From the NCBI GenBank assembly GCA_020697375.1, contig JAJFBJ010000003.1, positions 28,844 to 92,843 of the forward strand: a stretch of DNA of 64,000 nt, given 5' to 3'. The notes under the pieces were generated by a model, which saw only the letters and a program-made list of their open reading frames with translations, did not search any database and was not told the origin of the DNA. Of the stretch, positions 1 through 9,394 are shown in pieces; position 1 is the first letter of the stretch; every line of letters starts with the position of its first letter. Origin of the DNA: Nitrospira sp. Lineage in GTDB: Bacteria; Nitrospirota; Nitrospiria; Nitrospirales; Nitrospiraceae. Both the position numbers and the translations under genes were made by a program.

Positions 1-1152
1 CTGATAGGCAGGCGGTGCGCTAGGCCTGTCGTATCGAGGACCTTCGTCCGCAAGCGCCTTGGCCGGTACAGCCGCGACCACTTGGCCGTTCTCCTTGAGA
101 ACAACCTTGCCGGTATCGGTCACTCGCCCGATAACCGCCACATCCAGGTCCCATTTCCTACAAATCTCGATGGCCTTGTCTTCCCTGCCGGCCTTGACCA
201 CCATCAACATGCGCTCCTGCGATTCAGAAAGCATGATTTCATACGGAGTCATGCCGGGCTCGCGGCGCGGCACATGGGCCAATTCCAATTCCACCCCCGT
301 CCCTTCGCGCGATGCCATCTCGCAGGCCGAACTCGTTAAGCCTGCGGCGCCCATGTCTTGAATGCCCACCAGCAGGTCCCCGGACATCAGTTCCAGGCAG
401 GCTTCCAGCAGAAGTTTCTCCGTGAATGGATCGCCGACCTGCACCGTGGGCCGCTTCTGTGCTGCTGCTTCGTCGAATGAATCCGAGGCCATTGTTGCGC
501 CGTGAATTCCATCACGACCGGTCTTCGAGCCGAAATAGATCACCGGATTGCCGATACCAGCCGCCTTGCCGAGAAAAATCTTATCCTGTCGCGCAATGCC
601 CAGGCAGAACACATTGACCAACGGATTCAGCGCATAGATATCGTTGAAGGCGATCTCGCCTCCCACGGTCGGCACACCCATACAATTTCCATATCCCGCG
701 ATGCCGGACACGACGCCTTTGAGCAAATGCCGGGTGTTCGAATTATCTAATTCCCCGAAGCGCAATGAATTCAACAACGCAATCGGCCGCGCGCCCATCG
801 TAAAGATATCGCGCAGGATCCCTCCGACTCCCGTCGCCGCGCCTTGGTAGGGCTCGATGAACGACGGATGATTATGCGATTCCATTTTGAAGACGGCGCA
901 TAGGCCATCACCGATATCCACTACGCCGGCATTCTCGCCTGGCCCCTGAATCACACAAGGCCCCGTGGTCGGGAGCTTCTTCAGATGGATGCGGGAACTC
1001 TTATAGGAACAGTGCTCGCTCCACATGGCGGAGAACATCCCGAGTTCCGTCCAATTCGGCTCCCTCCCCAGAATCTTCAGAATGTTGTTGTACTCCTCCT
1101 CGCTCAGCTTATGCTGTTCGAGAACGGCTTGAGTAATGGGCGGTGATTTCAT
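1..1152 (-). CDS. purL: Phosphoribosylformylglycinamidine synthase subunit PurL (partial, C-terminus outside window)
   Basis: Catalyses the ATP-dependent conversion of FGAR to FGAM in purine synthesis, working with PurQ (ammonia supply) and PurS. The 384 visible codons begin at the ATG at 1152 and run off the left edge. Seen: an N-terminal [11 protein letters not shown] segment, the nucleotide-binding stretch [10 protein letters not shown], and [15 protein letters not shown], all typical of the small bacterial PurL. The family is about 730-770 residues long, so roughly half is missing. It is last in the visible purC-purS-purQ-purL order, 96 bp after purQ. Family assignment is secure. Confidence 0.95.
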   Translation of the reverse strand, partial: MKSPPITQAVLEQHKLSEEEYNNILKILGREPNWTELGMFSAMWSEHCSYKSSRIHLKKLPTTGPCVIQGPGENAGVVDIGDGLCAVFKMESHNHPSFIEPYQGAATGVGGILRDIFTMGARPIALLNSLRFGELDNSNTRHLLKGVVSGIAGYGNCMGVPTVGGEIAFNDIYALNPLVNVFCLGIARQDKIFLGKAAGIGNPVIYFGSKTGRDGIHGATMASDSFDEAAAQKRPTVQVGDPFTEKLLLEACLELMSGDLLVGIQDMGAAGLTSSACEMASREGTGVELELAHVPRREPGMTPYEIMLSESQERMLMVVKAGREDKAIEICRKWDLDVAVIGRVTDTGKVVLKENGQVVAAVPAKALADEGPRYDRPSAPPAYQ

Positions 1153-1248
1153 GAACGATGGATCCCTTATTGTACGTGGTGACCGATCAGCGCGGGGCAG
1201 AGCTGCTTCGTGTGAATATTGAAGGTTCTTACAGAGCTGTTACAAAAT

Positions 1249-1971
1249 TCAGGCTGGTACCATCTTGAGCTGTAATTTTGATGTCTTTAATGAGTCCAAC
1301 ATTGACAGGAAGATCAGCCGGCCGTCTTCGTTGCCCAACACCAATTCGGCACCGCGCTCAGGATGCGGCATCATGCCCAGCACATTGCCCTCGGCGTTGA
1401 TAATCCCGGCAATGTTGTCCAGTGATCCGTTCGGATTGGCCTCCGGCGTCACCTTTCCGTCGGCCGTACAGTAGCGAAAAATCACCTGGGCATTGGCTTT
1501 GATGCCGGCCAGCGTGATGGGATCGGTATAGTAGTTGCCGTCGGCATGCGCGATGGGGATTTTCATCACCTGGCCGGACTCACAACGATTCGTGAAACGG
1601 GTCGCGGCATTCTCCACCTTCACATAGAGATCTTTACAAATGAAATTCAACGAGCTGTTCCGCAGCATCACACCAGGAAGCAGGCCGGCTTCCAAGAGAA
1701 TCTGAAAACCGTTGCAGATGCCGATCACCAGGCCACCCTTTCTCGCAAACTCCTTCACCGCGTTCATCACGGGGGAGAAGCGTGCGATGGCGCCGGTTCG
1801 CAGATAGTCTCCATAAGAGAATCCACCGGGCAAGACGATCGCATCAAGCCCTGTCGGCAAGATCTCCTTGTGCCAGATCATTTCGACATCCTGGTTCAGT
1901 ACATCCTTGAAGATATACTGGCAGTCATGATCACAATTGCTGCCGGGAAATACCACCACGCCGATTTTCAT
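1249..1971 (-). CDS. purQ: Phosphoribosylformylglycinamidine synthase subunit PurQ
   Basis: Class I glutamine amidotransferase subunit (240 aa) that releases ammonia from glutamine for PurL. The opening [15 protein letters not shown] and the nucleophile segment [13 protein letters not shown] (catalytic Cys) are visible, as is the C-terminal HPERG segment that supplies the catalytic His and Glu. Length fits the small stand-alone PurQ family of organisms that also use PurS. The ATG at 1971 starts right at the conserved N-terminus. It is separated from purS by a 125-bp spacer that holds a hairpin repeat. Confidence 0.96.
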   Translation of the reverse strand: MKIGVVVFPGSNCDHDCQYIFKDVLNQDVEMIWHKEILPTGLDAIVLPGGFSYGDYLRTGAIARFSPVMNAVKEFARKGGLVIGICNGFQILLEAGLLPGVMLRNSSLNFICKDLYVKVENAATRFTNRCESGQVMKIPIAHADGNYYTDPITLAGIKANAQVIFRYCTADGKVTPEANPNGSLDNIAGIINAEGNVLGMMPHPERGAELVLGNEDGRLIFLSMLDSLKTSKLQLKMVPA

Positions 1972-2008
1972 TCACTCACCCCCACTTTGTTGCAGCGAGA
2001 TGGCAGGC

Positions 2009-2076
2009 TTTGGTTTTCATTGGGCGCGTCCAACGAGGGCCTTCTGAGGCCGCGCGTTGCGCGAGCACAAACCAAA
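2009..2076. repeat. Dispersed GC-rich hairpin repeat, copy A
   Basis: An imperfect palindrome in the purS-purQ spacer. Outer arms are TTTGGTTT (2009-2016) and AAACCAAA (2069-2076). The core has CCAACGAGGG, an inner GGCCT/AGGCC hairpin, and CGCGTTGCGCG. The same core recurs at 40144-40232 and 42107-42183 with different outer arms, so this is a mobile or REP-like element rather than a local structure. Confidence 0.8.
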
Positions 2077-2096
2077 TCCTACCGTCGAGCCCATCC

Positions 2097-2336
2097 TCAC
2101 TGCAGCTCGTACCGATAATCCTCAATGACCGTATTCGCCAACAACTTCTCGCACATGGCCTTCACTTGCGACTCCGCTTTAGCCTTGTCCGTTTCATTGA
2201 TGTCCACTTCCATATACTTGCCGACCCTTACATTCGCCGCATTCTTGAAGCCGAGCGAGTCCAGCGCATGCTCGATTGCCTTTCCTTGCGGATCGAGTAT
2301 CCCCTGCTTCAGGGTCACATAAATCTTGGCCCTCAC
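2097..2336 (-). CDS. purS: Phosphoribosylformylglycinamidine synthase subunit PurS
   Basis: Small (79 aa) structural subunit that bridges PurL and PurQ in the FGAM synthase complex. The opening AKIYVTLKQGILDPQGKAIEHAL and the segment VRVGKYMEVDI fit the PurS family. The start is a GTG at 2336 whose GTGA overlaps the stop codon of the upstream small membrane protein gene, suggesting translational coupling. Length is normal for the family. Confidence 0.95.
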   Translation of the reverse strand: MRAKIYVTLKQGILDPQGKAIEHALDSLGFKNAANVRVGKYMEVDINETDKAKAESQVKAMCEKLLANTVIEDYRYELQ

Positions 2337-2560
2337 AGTTGCTTCCTCACTTCCTGCTGCGCCTTGGTGACACGGTTCACGTACTTGCGAATCCAGAAAA
2401 TGATCCAGACTGTCCCCAACCCTCCAAGCGACATGAGGACAAAGACCCAGCGCCAGGGGGACTCCTTGAGGTGATAGGCCATCAACGCCACGGTGGCAGC
2501 CCAGACCAAGATCGCCGCGACCAGGCCATAGTTCAAAAAAAGTTCCAAAAACCGGTTCAT
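2333..2560 (-). CDS. Small two-helix membrane protein of unknown function
   Basis: A 75-residue protein with two hydrophobic segments (about residues 10-28 and 38-55) and a basic C-terminal tail. It is not recognised as a named family. The ATG at 2560 lies 10 bp after the purC stop and is preceded by a purine-rich GGAGCAGAGGG. Its stop overlaps the purS start (GTGA). The tight packing between purC and purS argues that it is a real, co-translated gene, but nothing in the sequence says what it does. Confidence 0.7.
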   Translation of the reverse strand: MNRFLELFLNYGLVAAILVWAATVALMAYHLKESPWRWVFVLMSLGGLGTVWIIFWIRKYVNRVTKAQQEVRKQL

Positions 2561-2570
2561 CCCTCTGCTC

Positions 2571-3284
2571 CTATCCGCAGACCCTCTTCAACACCTCTTG
2601 ATAGGCCTCCTCGATCTTTCCCAAATCCTTCCGAAACCGGTCCTTATCCATCGATTCCTTGGTGGTCTGATCCCATAAGCGACAAGTATCCGGAGAAATT
2701 TCGTCGGCCAGGATCAGCTTGTTATGGAAAACGCCGAACTCCAGCTTGAAATCGACCAGCAGCATGTGGCGATCGTTGAAGAAGGGCAGCAGCACCGCAT
2801 TGATTTTTTGGCCCAACTCCCGCATTTCCCGCAGCACGGCGCCGGTCGCCACACTCAGCAGGCGGAGGTGGTCGTCGTTCACCAATGGGTCTCCCAGTGC
2901 ATCGTCTTTATAATAGAACTCGATAATCGCCGGCTCAATCTCCAAGCCTTCTTTCAAACCGAGCCGTTTCGCGAGACTGCCGGCGACGATGTTCCGAACC
3001 ACAACTTCAACCGGCACAATCGTCACCTTTTTGGTGAGCATTTCCCGATCGCTTACCCGGTCTATAAAGTGTGTCGGAACCCCCTCTTGCTCCAATAGCC
3101 GGAACAGCCGCTCCGATATCTTGTTGTTGACCACTCCTTTGTCGACGATGGTTCCCCTCTTTTGCGCATTGAACGCGGTCGCATCATCTTTGAAGTACTG
3201 CAACACCTGGTCCGGCCGATCAGTTGTAAAAATCTTCTTGGCCTTGCCCTCATAGATTATCGTGCCATTGGGTTCGAGAGCCAT
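2571..3284 (-). CDS. purC: Phosphoribosylaminoimidazole-succinocarboxamide synthase (SAICAR synthetase)
   Basis: Joins CAIR and aspartate using ATP in purine synthesis. About 237 aa, normal for the short bacterial form. Visible: the IYEGKAKKIF opening (ATP-binding lysines), DDATAFNAQK, the PVEVVVRN segment and LLVDFKLEFG. I chose the ATG at 3284 over the in-frame ATG at 3299 because a strong GGGGAGGG ribosome-binding site lies just before 3284 and inside the longer version. It directly follows cld in the operon. Confidence 0.95.
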   Translation of the reverse strand: MALEPNGTIIYEGKAKKIFTTDRPDQVLQYFKDDATAFNAQKRGTIVDKGVVNNKISERLFRLLEQEGVPTHFIDRVSDREMLTKKVTIVPVEVVVRNIVAGSLAKRLGLKEGLEIEPAIIEFYYKDDALGDPLVNDDHLRLLSVATGAVLREMRELGQKINAVLLPFFNDRHMLLVDFKLEFGVFHNKLILADEISPDTCRLWDQTTKESMDKDRFRKDLGKIEEAYQEVLKRVCG

Positions 3285-3298
3285 GTCCCTCCCCTTCA

Positions 3299-4093
3299 CT
3301 ATCGCGCGAACAATTCGAGAATACTACCCAGCGGCCTGACGGTTCCCAGCAATGTGGGATGCCCGAATCGCCGATTGTGCCTGTATTCCTTCACCTGCTC
3401 GAGTGCCCGGATCAGGCTGTGGAACTCGTCCAGCTTTTCCGTCTCGAAATAGGTGATGAAGTCGAAATCGTCCAGGCCACTGGAGTGATACAGCTTTCGA
3501 CGCACGGCATTTAGATAGGGAAGCGCCGCCTCTGTGTGCTCCTGCATGAGCAGGCCTCGGGTTTCCTGATCCAGGGCCCACCATTCGGCATCTTTCCTGA
3601 TCGGAATCACGATCGCGTAAGATTTCGCGCCTGTCTCGCTCGGCGCCTGCAGATTGGCCTTCATCTCGTCGGGAAACCCCGGCACATAGGCCGCTTTTTT
3701 GGTGAGTCCGTGAAGATAGGTGGTCGCGATGAGATGCCGGCCGAACCGTGTCCCCAACAGGGAGGCGAGAAACTGTTGCGTGTCCGACAAGGCCGGCGCA
3801 TGCAATCGAAACATGAAGTCGGCGTGATCGGAGAGTCCGCGAAGAAGATATGACTCGATGACGATCTTGCTGGAAAATTGCTCGATCAAGCCCTTGGCTT
3901 CCGACACCGCAATCACACGCGCCTCCCCCGTGAGGTCCCACCAATCGTGGTCCATCTGGAACGCGGCAAAGGTGCCATAGACACCGGGATCGGCCAGCAA
4001 TCTCTCCCGATCCGTTGCGAGCGCCGGCCAAGCAGTCACCATCATCAATAGGCCCAGCATCAACCCTCTCCACACAGCCGACCAAAACTTCAT
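3299..4093 (-). CDS. cld: Periplasmic chlorite dismutase (lineage I, long form)
   Basis: Heme b enzyme that splits chlorite into chloride and O2. The 264-residue precursor starts at 4093 with a signal peptide (residues 1-26: basic start, leucine-rich core, ending ALA), so the enzyme is exported. The mature part closely resembles the long Nitrospira enzyme as I remember it: TDRERLLADPGVYGTFAAFQ near the start and NRRFGHPTLLGT near the end. Catalytic residues are present: the lysine in IRKDAEWWAL, the proximal heme His in MQEHTEAALPY, and the distal Arg in AVRRKLYH. The ATG overlaps the purB stop (ATGA) and has a GGAGGAAG site inside purB, so expression is coupled to purine synthesis genes. Longer in-frame starts lack a signal peptide at the right place. 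Confidence 0.95.
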   Translation of the reverse strand: MKFWSAVWRGLMLGLLMMVTAWPALATDRERLLADPGVYGTFAAFQMDHDWWDLTGEARVIAVSEAKGLIEQFSSKIVIESYLLRGLSDHADFMFRLHAPALSDTQQFLASLLGTRFGRHLIATTYLHGLTKKAAYVPGFPDEMKANLQAPSETGAKSYAIVIPIRKDAEWWALDQETRGLLMQEHTEAALPYLNAVRRKLYHSSGLDDFDFITYFETEKLDEFHSLIRALEQVKEYRHNRRFGHPTLLGTVRPLGSILELFAR

Positions 4094-5424
4094 GTTCGCT
4101 TCCTCCGCTGTCGAGTCGATGAGACCGCGCCGATCCCGAATACGCGGCGAAACACCTGATCGAGATGCCGCAAATAATACATGGGATCGAAACAGGCCAT
4201 GATTTCGCTGGGTTTCAAATGCGTCGTAATAAAGGGGTCCCGACCGACGAGTTCCTGAAATTCTCCCCCGCCTTTCCATGCTTCCATGGCATTGCGCTGC
4301 ACCGCCTCGTAGGATTCCTTGCGTTGTGCACCCTTCTCGATGAGTGCCAGCAGCAACCGCTGGGAAAACACCAGGCCACCGGTCAATTCCATGTTCGATT
4401 TCATGCGCTCGGGATACACGATTAGATTCTTCACGACGTCGGTCACGCGGGCCAGCATGTAATCGACCAGGATCGTACTATCGGGCATGATCACCCGCTC
4501 CACCGAAGAGTGGCTGATATCGCGCTCATGCCACAGGGCCACGTTTTCCATCGCCGCGAGACTGTTGCCTCGCACCAGGCGAGCCAGGCCGCAAAGATTT
4601 TCCGACGCGATCGGATTGCGTTTATGCGGCATGGCCGATGAGCCCTTCTGCCCCTCGGAGAAATATTCCTCAGCCTCCAACACCTCCGTTCGCTGCAAGT
4701 GGCGAATTTCTGTCGCGAATTTTTCGATGCTCGCCGCAAGCAGCGCCAGCGCCGAGGCATAGGCGGCATGCCGGTCGCGTTGTACGATTTGATTGGAGAC
4801 CGGATCGGAGGCAAGTCCGAGTTTGGCACAGACATACTCTTCGATTTCCGGACCTTGATGCGCGAAAGTCCCCATCGCGCCCGACAGTTTCCCTACGGCA
4901 ATGTCTTTTCGAGCCGCTTGAAGTCTTGTCCGGTGCCGGCAGGCTTCTTCGTACCAGATCGCCAGCTTGAAGCCGAATGAAACCGGCTCGCCGTGAATGC
5001 CGTGCGACCGTCCCACCATCACGGTTCGGCGATGCTCAAATGCCCGTTTTTTCAGCACGGCGATCAACTCGTCGAGACCCTCGAGAATGACGTCGAGCGC
5101 TTCGGTCATCTGCACGGCCAGCGATGTGTCCACGATGTCCGAGGAAGTCAGCCCCATGTGCAGGAACCGATGTTCCGGCCCCACGTGGTCCATGAGCGAT
5201 TCGAGAAAAGCGATCACATCGTGCTTCGTGACCTTTTCAATCTCCGCGATACGCGCCACATCGATCTTGGCTTTCTTGCGGATCCGGGCGCTGGTTCCGC
5301 GCGGAATCTGCCCCTCGCGTTCAAAGGCCGCGCAAGCTTGCAGCTCAACTTCCAACCAGATTTCGTACTTATGCTGCAAATCCCAGATGGCGCTCATTCT
5401 AGGACGGGTGTATCGGTCAATCAT
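4090..5424 (-). CDS. purB: Adenylosuccinate lyase
   Basis: Cleaves SAICAR and adenylosuccinate, releasing fumarate, in purine synthesis. At 444 aa it has the expected fumarase/aspartase-superfamily pattern: TSSDIVDTSLA, the segment MVGRSHGIHGEP with the catalytic His, and the signature GSSAMPHKRNPIASENL. The ATG at 5424 gives the usual MIDRYTRPRM opening. It lies downstream of nusB across a 96-bp gap filled by an inverted repeat, and its stop overlaps cld. Confidence 0.97.
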   Translation of the reverse strand: MIDRYTRPRMSAIWDLQHKYEIWLEVELQACAAFEREGQIPRGTSARIRKKAKIDVARIAEIEKVTKHDVIAFLESLMDHVGPEHRFLHMGLTSSDIVDTSLAVQMTEALDVILEGLDELIAVLKKRAFEHRRTVMVGRSHGIHGEPVSFGFKLAIWYEEACRHRTRLQAARKDIAVGKLSGAMGTFAHQGPEIEEYVCAKLGLASDPVSNQIVQRDRHAAYASALALLAASIEKFATEIRHLQRTEVLEAEEYFSEGQKGSSAMPHKRNPIASENLCGLARLVRGNSLAAMENVALWHERDISHSSVERVIMPDSTILVDYMLARVTDVVKNLIVYPERMKSNMELTGGLVFSQRLLLALIEKGAQRKESYEAVQRNAMEAWKGGGEFQELVGRDPFITTHLKPSEIMACFDPMYYLRHLDQVFRRVFGIGAVSSTRQRRKRT

Positions 5425-5448
5425 GGTGTTTTGTCATGCGGTTTCGGA

Positions 5449-5511
5449 ATCTGTTGATCTGTCGATCTGATGACCGTCAGAAATTTCCACAAAATCAACA
5501 GATCAACAGAT
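5449..5511. repeat. Inverted repeat in nusB-purB spacer (dispersed family, copy 1)
   Basis: Perfect 14-bp inverted repeat: ATCTGTTGATCTGT at 5449-5462 pairs with 5498-5511, with a 35-nt loop. A diverged relative sits at 42931-42991 between urtE and urtD. Both occupy spacers between co-directional genes. There is no U run, so it is not a standard terminator. It could fold in the mRNA as a stability or attenuation element. Confidence 0.65.
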
Positions 5512-5520
5512 GTTTCTGTC

Positions 5521-5994
5521 TCACCCTTCACCCTTCACGCTGGAGTCATTGCCCACAACCGGCAATTCGGGAAAGGCCCGCTTGCGCTCCAACCGGGCAT
5601 CCGAACTGAGCACCTTGTCGAGAATTCCGTTCACGAACTTTGAGGCTTCTTCATCGCCGAAACTCTTGGCCAACTCGATGGCCTCATTCAATGTCACCTT
5701 GGCAGGCACTTCGTGCATATGCAGCAATTCAAAGCAGCCCATACGCAGAATATTCCGGTCGATGATGGGCATGCGGCTGATTTTCCAATTGGTCGCATAG
5801 GCGCCGATCAACGCATCCAGTTCCTTCTTGCCGGTCATGACGCCGGCGACCAGTCGCTCGGCGAATGCCCGTAACTCCTCAGCCAGGGGATACTGAAGCC
5901 AAAAATCCTCCAGCCAAGCCCCGGCCTGCCCATGCACATCATATTGAAAGAGAATCTGTACCGCCCGTTCACGGGCTTGATGCCGGGAAGCCAT
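5521..5994 (-). CDS. nusB: Transcription antitermination factor NusB
   Basis: RNA-binding partner of NusE (S10) in rRNA antitermination complexes. The 157-aa product begins [18 protein letters not shown] and contains the family segment [14 protein letters not shown] followed by [29 protein letters not shown]. The ATG at 5994 lies 4 bp after the ribH stop. The ribH-nusB pairing is common in bacteria. It has a short charged C-terminal tail. Confidence 0.96.
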   Translation of the reverse strand: MASRHQARERAVQILFQYDVHGQAGAWLEDFWLQYPLAEELRAFAERLVAGVMTGKKELDALIGAYATNWKISRMPIIDRNILRMGCFELLHMHEVPAKVTLNEAIELAKSFGDEEASKFVNGILDKVLSSDARLERKRAFPELPVVGNDSSVKGEG

Positions 5995-5998
5995 AATG

Positions 5999-6553
5999 CT
6001 ACGCCGGTCCGCGCTTCCGCCTCGCGGAGACCCGACCGGTCAGCCGTGGAACTGCGCCCGACGGCGGCGGAATTTCCCCGTTCCGTTCCTTGCCCAGAAT
6101 TCGCATCACGTTGGCCATTTCAATTGCCGTTACTGCAGCGTCGGCGCCACGATTCAACTTCGCCGGGTCGGCGCGCTCGATCGCCTGCGCCACCGTGTTG
6201 GTGGTCAAGACACCGAACACCACCGGCACAGCCGATTCCATGGAGGCTTGCAGAATTCCCTCGCTGACGACGCGACTGATGTATTCAAAATGTGGCGTAT
6301 CGCCGCGAATGACGGCCCCGAGGCAAATGACCGCGTGGAATCGACCCGATCGGGCAAGCTGCCGGGCTACCAGAGGGATTTCGAACGCGCCCGGCACCCG
6401 GACCACTTCAACCGCCTCATCGGTAGCTCCAGCCTCGGTCAAGGCCTTTACGCATTCCGCCAGAAGCCGGCTGGTCACAGATTTATTGAATGTGCTGGCG
6501 ACGATACCGAAGGTGAGACCCGTCGCGTCATGAGATCCTTTGCGCAGCTTCAT
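5999..6553 (-). CDS. ribH: 6,7-dimethyl-8-ribityllumazine synthase
   Basis: Penultimate step of riboflavin synthesis: condenses the ribityl-amino-uracil with DHBP. The core [31 protein letters not shown] and [15 protein letters not shown] is diagnostic. I chose the ATG at 6553 (184 aa). A TTG at 6610 would add 19 residues with no conserved content and has no obvious ribosome-binding site. The C-terminus carries an extra arginine-rich tail of about 25 residues beyond the usual lumazine synthase end. Confidence 0.93.
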   Translation of the reverse strand: MKLRKGSHDATGLTFGIVASTFNKSVTSRLLAECVKALTEAGATDEAVEVVRVPGAFEIPLVARQLARSGRFHAVICLGAVIRGDTPHFEYISRVVSEGILQASMESAVPVVFGVLTTNTVAQAIERADPAKLNRGADAAVTAIEMANVMRILGKERNGEIPPPSGAVPRLTGRVSARRKRGPA

Positions 6554-6708
6554 CGGATTGTGTGACGGTTCAGCTGTCTCATGGTGGTGTGCCTGCGGCA
6601 AGACCGACAATCATACCTGTTATCGACATCAAATGGCTATACGTTTTAGATGGTCCGTGCGCACAACTCACCGTAGGAGCGTTTCGCTGCCGTGAAATAA
6701 AACACAGG

Positions 6709-7914
6709 CTAGACTTTTTTCAGCAGGTGCCCGAGCTTGGCTTTTTTCGTACGAAGATACTTTTCGTTGTCGGCGCGCGGCGCAATTTCGATAGGGACCC
6801 GTTCGACAACCTTCAGGCCGTAGCCTTCGATGCCGACAATCTTACGCGGATTATTGGTAATCAACCGGATTCGATGCAGTCCGAGCTGCACCAGAATCTG
6901 CGCGCCGATCCCATAATCGCGCAAATCGGCCTTGAAGCCGAGCTGGAGATTCGCTTCCACGGTGTCACTGCCCTGGTCTTGCAAACCATAGGCTCTGATT
7001 TTATTCAGCAGGCCGATCCCCCGACCCTCCTGATTGAGATAGAGCAGGACGCCGCGGCCATCTTTCTGAATAATCTCCATCGCGCGATGCAGCTGCTCGC
7101 GGCAATCACAACGCAGTGAACCCAGCACATCCGCCGTCAAACATCCGGAATGGACCCGGACGAGCGTCGGGCTTTCATCCACCCGCCCCTTCACCAGGGC
7201 AATATGCGTCGCGCCATCGATTTCACTTTCGAATGCGATCGCTTCGAAGTCGCCGAACGAGGTAGGCAGTAAGGCGCTGGCGGCCCGCCGCACGAACGTT
7301 TCACGATGCATGCGGTACTCAATCAGCGATTTGATCGTCACGATTTTCAATTTGTGCCGCTTGGCAAACTTGGTCAACTCGGGCACGCGAGCCATCGTGC
7401 CGTCCTCGTTCATGATTTCGCAAATGACTCCAGCGGGATACAGCCCGGCCAGGCGGGCAAGATCTACGGACCCTTCCGTTTGCCCGGCGCGGCGGAGTAC
7501 GCCGCCGACTTGCGATTTGAGGGGAAAAATGTGGCCGGGGCGCGCCAGATCGACCGGCTTGGAGCGGGGATCGATCGCGACGTGAATGGTTGTGGCGCGA
7601 TCGGCGGCGGAAATGCCGGTCGTGATTCCTTTACGGGCATCGATGGAGACGGTGAACGCGGTCCCGAACGTCGCCGTGTTCTCCACCGCTTGCGGCGGCA
7701 GTTGCAACTCTTCCACACGTTCCGGCGTCAGTGCCAGACAGATCAAACCGCGGGCATGTCTGGCCATGAAGTTGATGGCGTGCGGGGTGACCTTGTCGGC
7801 CGCCATGACGAGGTCGCCTTCATTTTCACGGTCCTCATCGTCGACGAGGATGATGAACTTCCCCTTCTTAATGTCCTTGATCGCCTCTTCGATGGAATTA
7901 AACGGTGTCGTCAT
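6709..7914 (-). CDS. ribBA: Bifunctional DHBP synthase / GTP cyclohydrolase II
   Basis: Two-domain riboflavin enzyme (401 aa). Residues about 1-200 are DHBP synthase ([24 protein letters not shown], the RPGHIFPL segment). Residues about 205-401 are GTP cyclohydrolase II, with the zinc-ligand pattern [16 protein letters not shown] and the [13 protein letters not shown] motif. It lies upstream of ribH. I searched the 5' side for an FMN riboswitch and saw none: only 78 bp separate it from the transporter gene. Confidence 0.97.
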   Translation of the reverse strand: MTTPFNSIEEAIKDIKKGKFIILVDDEDRENEGDLVMAADKVTPHAINFMARHARGLICLALTPERVEELQLPPQAVENTATFGTAFTVSIDARKGITTGISAADRATTIHVAIDPRSKPVDLARPGHIFPLKSQVGGVLRRAGQTEGSVDLARLAGLYPAGVICEIMNEDGTMARVPELTKFAKRHKLKIVTIKSLIEYRMHRETFVRRAASALLPTSFGDFEAIAFESEIDGATHIALVKGRVDESPTLVRVHSGCLTADVLGSLRCDCREQLHRAMEIIQKDGRGVLLYLNQEGRGIGLLNKIRAYGLQDQGSDTVEANLQLGFKADLRDYGIGAQILVQLGLHRIRLITNNPRKIVGIEGYGLKVVERVPIEIAPRADNEKYLRTKKAKLGHLLKKV

Positions 7915-7992
7915 GTATCTCCGGTGCCTGCGCTCAGCAGTTAACTCTCGTCTGCTTTCGTGGCCCAGCTAACTCTTTCCACGCCATACCTG

Positions 7993-9222
7993 TCAACGGG
8001 AAAAACCGTCGGCATTTCCGGTCTGTGCCACCGTCCGCGGGCGCCAACGCAGGGCCGGGCTCACCGTCATAGCTGCCGCTGTACTCACCAAGGCCAAGCC
8101 CATGAACCCGGACATGAAAGTTCCCGTACTCTCCCGCAATAGTCCAAACCAAATTGGAACGAGAAATCCGCCGATTCCGCCCGCGGCCCCTACCAGACCC
8201 GACGCAAGACCGATATCCTTGGGAAACCACTCTGAGACGATCTGAAAAATCACGCCGTTTCCGAAACCCATCACCGTAATCGTCAGCACGATCAACCCGA
8301 CAGCCCAGATCAGCACCGGAAGCGACCCCGCAAGGGCACTCATCAGGGCCAGCAGGATAAAGACGCCTGCCAACACCCGCAGTCCGCCCCATCGATCCGC
8401 CACATATCCTCCGAGAGGACGAATGAGACTTCCCATCAATCCGCAGAGGGCCGCAATGGAACCGCCGGCGACCGGATCACTGCCGTACTGTTCATGCAGC
8501 AGTACGGGAAGAAAACTCGTCAGCCCGACAAATCCGCCGAAGGTAATGCCATAAATCAGACAGAGCCAATAAACCGACGGCACACGGACCATCTTCCAGG
8601 CTGCCTGCCACCAGGTTCCACCTGCCGCAGATCGAGCGAGCGGTTCTTCCCGCACTATCTTGGCGAAGAAGCCGAGGGACAGCAGAACGGGAATAACCAT
8701 GACCCCGCAGGCGCTGTGCCATCCGATGACGGAGGCCCAACGCGGCGCCAGCAAGAGGACCAACACCGTTCCGATGTTGCCCGACGCAACCAGCCCCAAC
8801 ACCAAGCCTTGATGGGCCATAGGATAGGCCCGGCTGGCGACAGGCATAGCTACCGCGAAGCTCGCCCCACCGGCCCCGAGCAAGAGACCGATGCCGAGCA
8901 GCTCGCCGTAGCTGGTTCCACCGAACGCAGCCCACAGGACCGCGACCAGTTGAAGCCCTAGCACCAGCAGGCCGGTCTGCTTCGCACCATACCAATCGCA
9001 GGCCCAGCCCGCCGCAATTCGCAGCAGCGCGCCGCCGAGCAGGGGCAGCGCAACGAGAACGCTCAATTGAGTCGCCGAGAGCCGAAGATCCTGTCCGATG
9101 CCCACGGCCAGCGCGCCGAACAACAGCCAGACCATAAAACTCACGGTGAGATGCAGCCAGGCGCCGGCCAGCGTCGGCCAATGTCCTGTGCGAAGAGCGG
9201 AACTCACGCTATTCCCACTCAT
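7993..9222 (-). CDS. NarK-type nitrate/nitrite transporter (MFS, NNP family)
   Basis: A 409-residue, 12-helix major facilitator. Two family signatures are recognisable: GNIGTVLVLLLAPRWA near residue 150 and GFGNGVIFQIVSEWFPKDIG followed by GLVGAAGGIGGF near residue 330, the nitrate-signature segments of the nitrate/nitrite porter group. It probably moves nitrite in or nitrate out across the inner membrane; direction cannot be read from sequence. It heads the rib-nus-pur series and is divergent from the rpoH-like gene, sharing a 172-bp intergenic region. Confidence 0.85.
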   Translation of the reverse strand: MSGNSVSSALRTGHWPTLAGAWLHLTVSFMVWLLFGALAVGIGQDLRLSATQLSVLVALPLLGGALLRIAAGWACDWYGAKQTGLLVLGLQLVAVLWAAFGGTSYGELLGIGLLLGAGGASFAVAMPVASRAYPMAHQGLVLGLVASGNIGTVLVLLLAPRWASVIGWHSACGVMVIPVLLSLGFFAKIVREEPLARSAAGGTWWQAAWKMVRVPSVYWLCLIYGITFGGFVGLTSFLPVLLHEQYGSDPVAGGSIAALCGLMGSLIRPLGGYVADRWGGLRVLAGVFILLALMSALAGSLPVLIWAVGLIVLTITVMGFGNGVIFQIVSEWFPKDIGLASGLVGAAGGIGGFLVPIWFGLLRESTGTFMSGFMGLALVSTAAAMTVSPALRWRPRTVAQTGNADGFSR

Positions 9223-9336
9223 CGATCACCTTATTCGCGTCACTTTTATTCCCATGGATTTTGACAGGTTCACCGCGCACTATACGAGGCGAGATTTCTG
9301 GGATGCAAGGGCGAGGGACCGAGGCAGGCTGTTATG

Positions 9337-9364
9337 TTGCCCGGCCTCCGACATCTGGTATAGT
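9337..9364 (+). promoter_or_regulatory. Sigma70-type promoter for the rpoH-like gene
   Basis: TTGCCC (9337-9342) and TATAGT (9359-9364) separated by 16 bp, about 30 bp upstream of the chosen start codon at 9395. Predicted from sequence only. Confidence 0.55.
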
Positions 9365-9394
9365 CACGGCTTGCAGGGAACGATTACGACTTCC

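Noticed and set aside
7915..7992. Possible FMN riboswitch before ribBA
   Set aside because: Only 78 bp lie between the genes and none of the conserved RFN boxes is visible.
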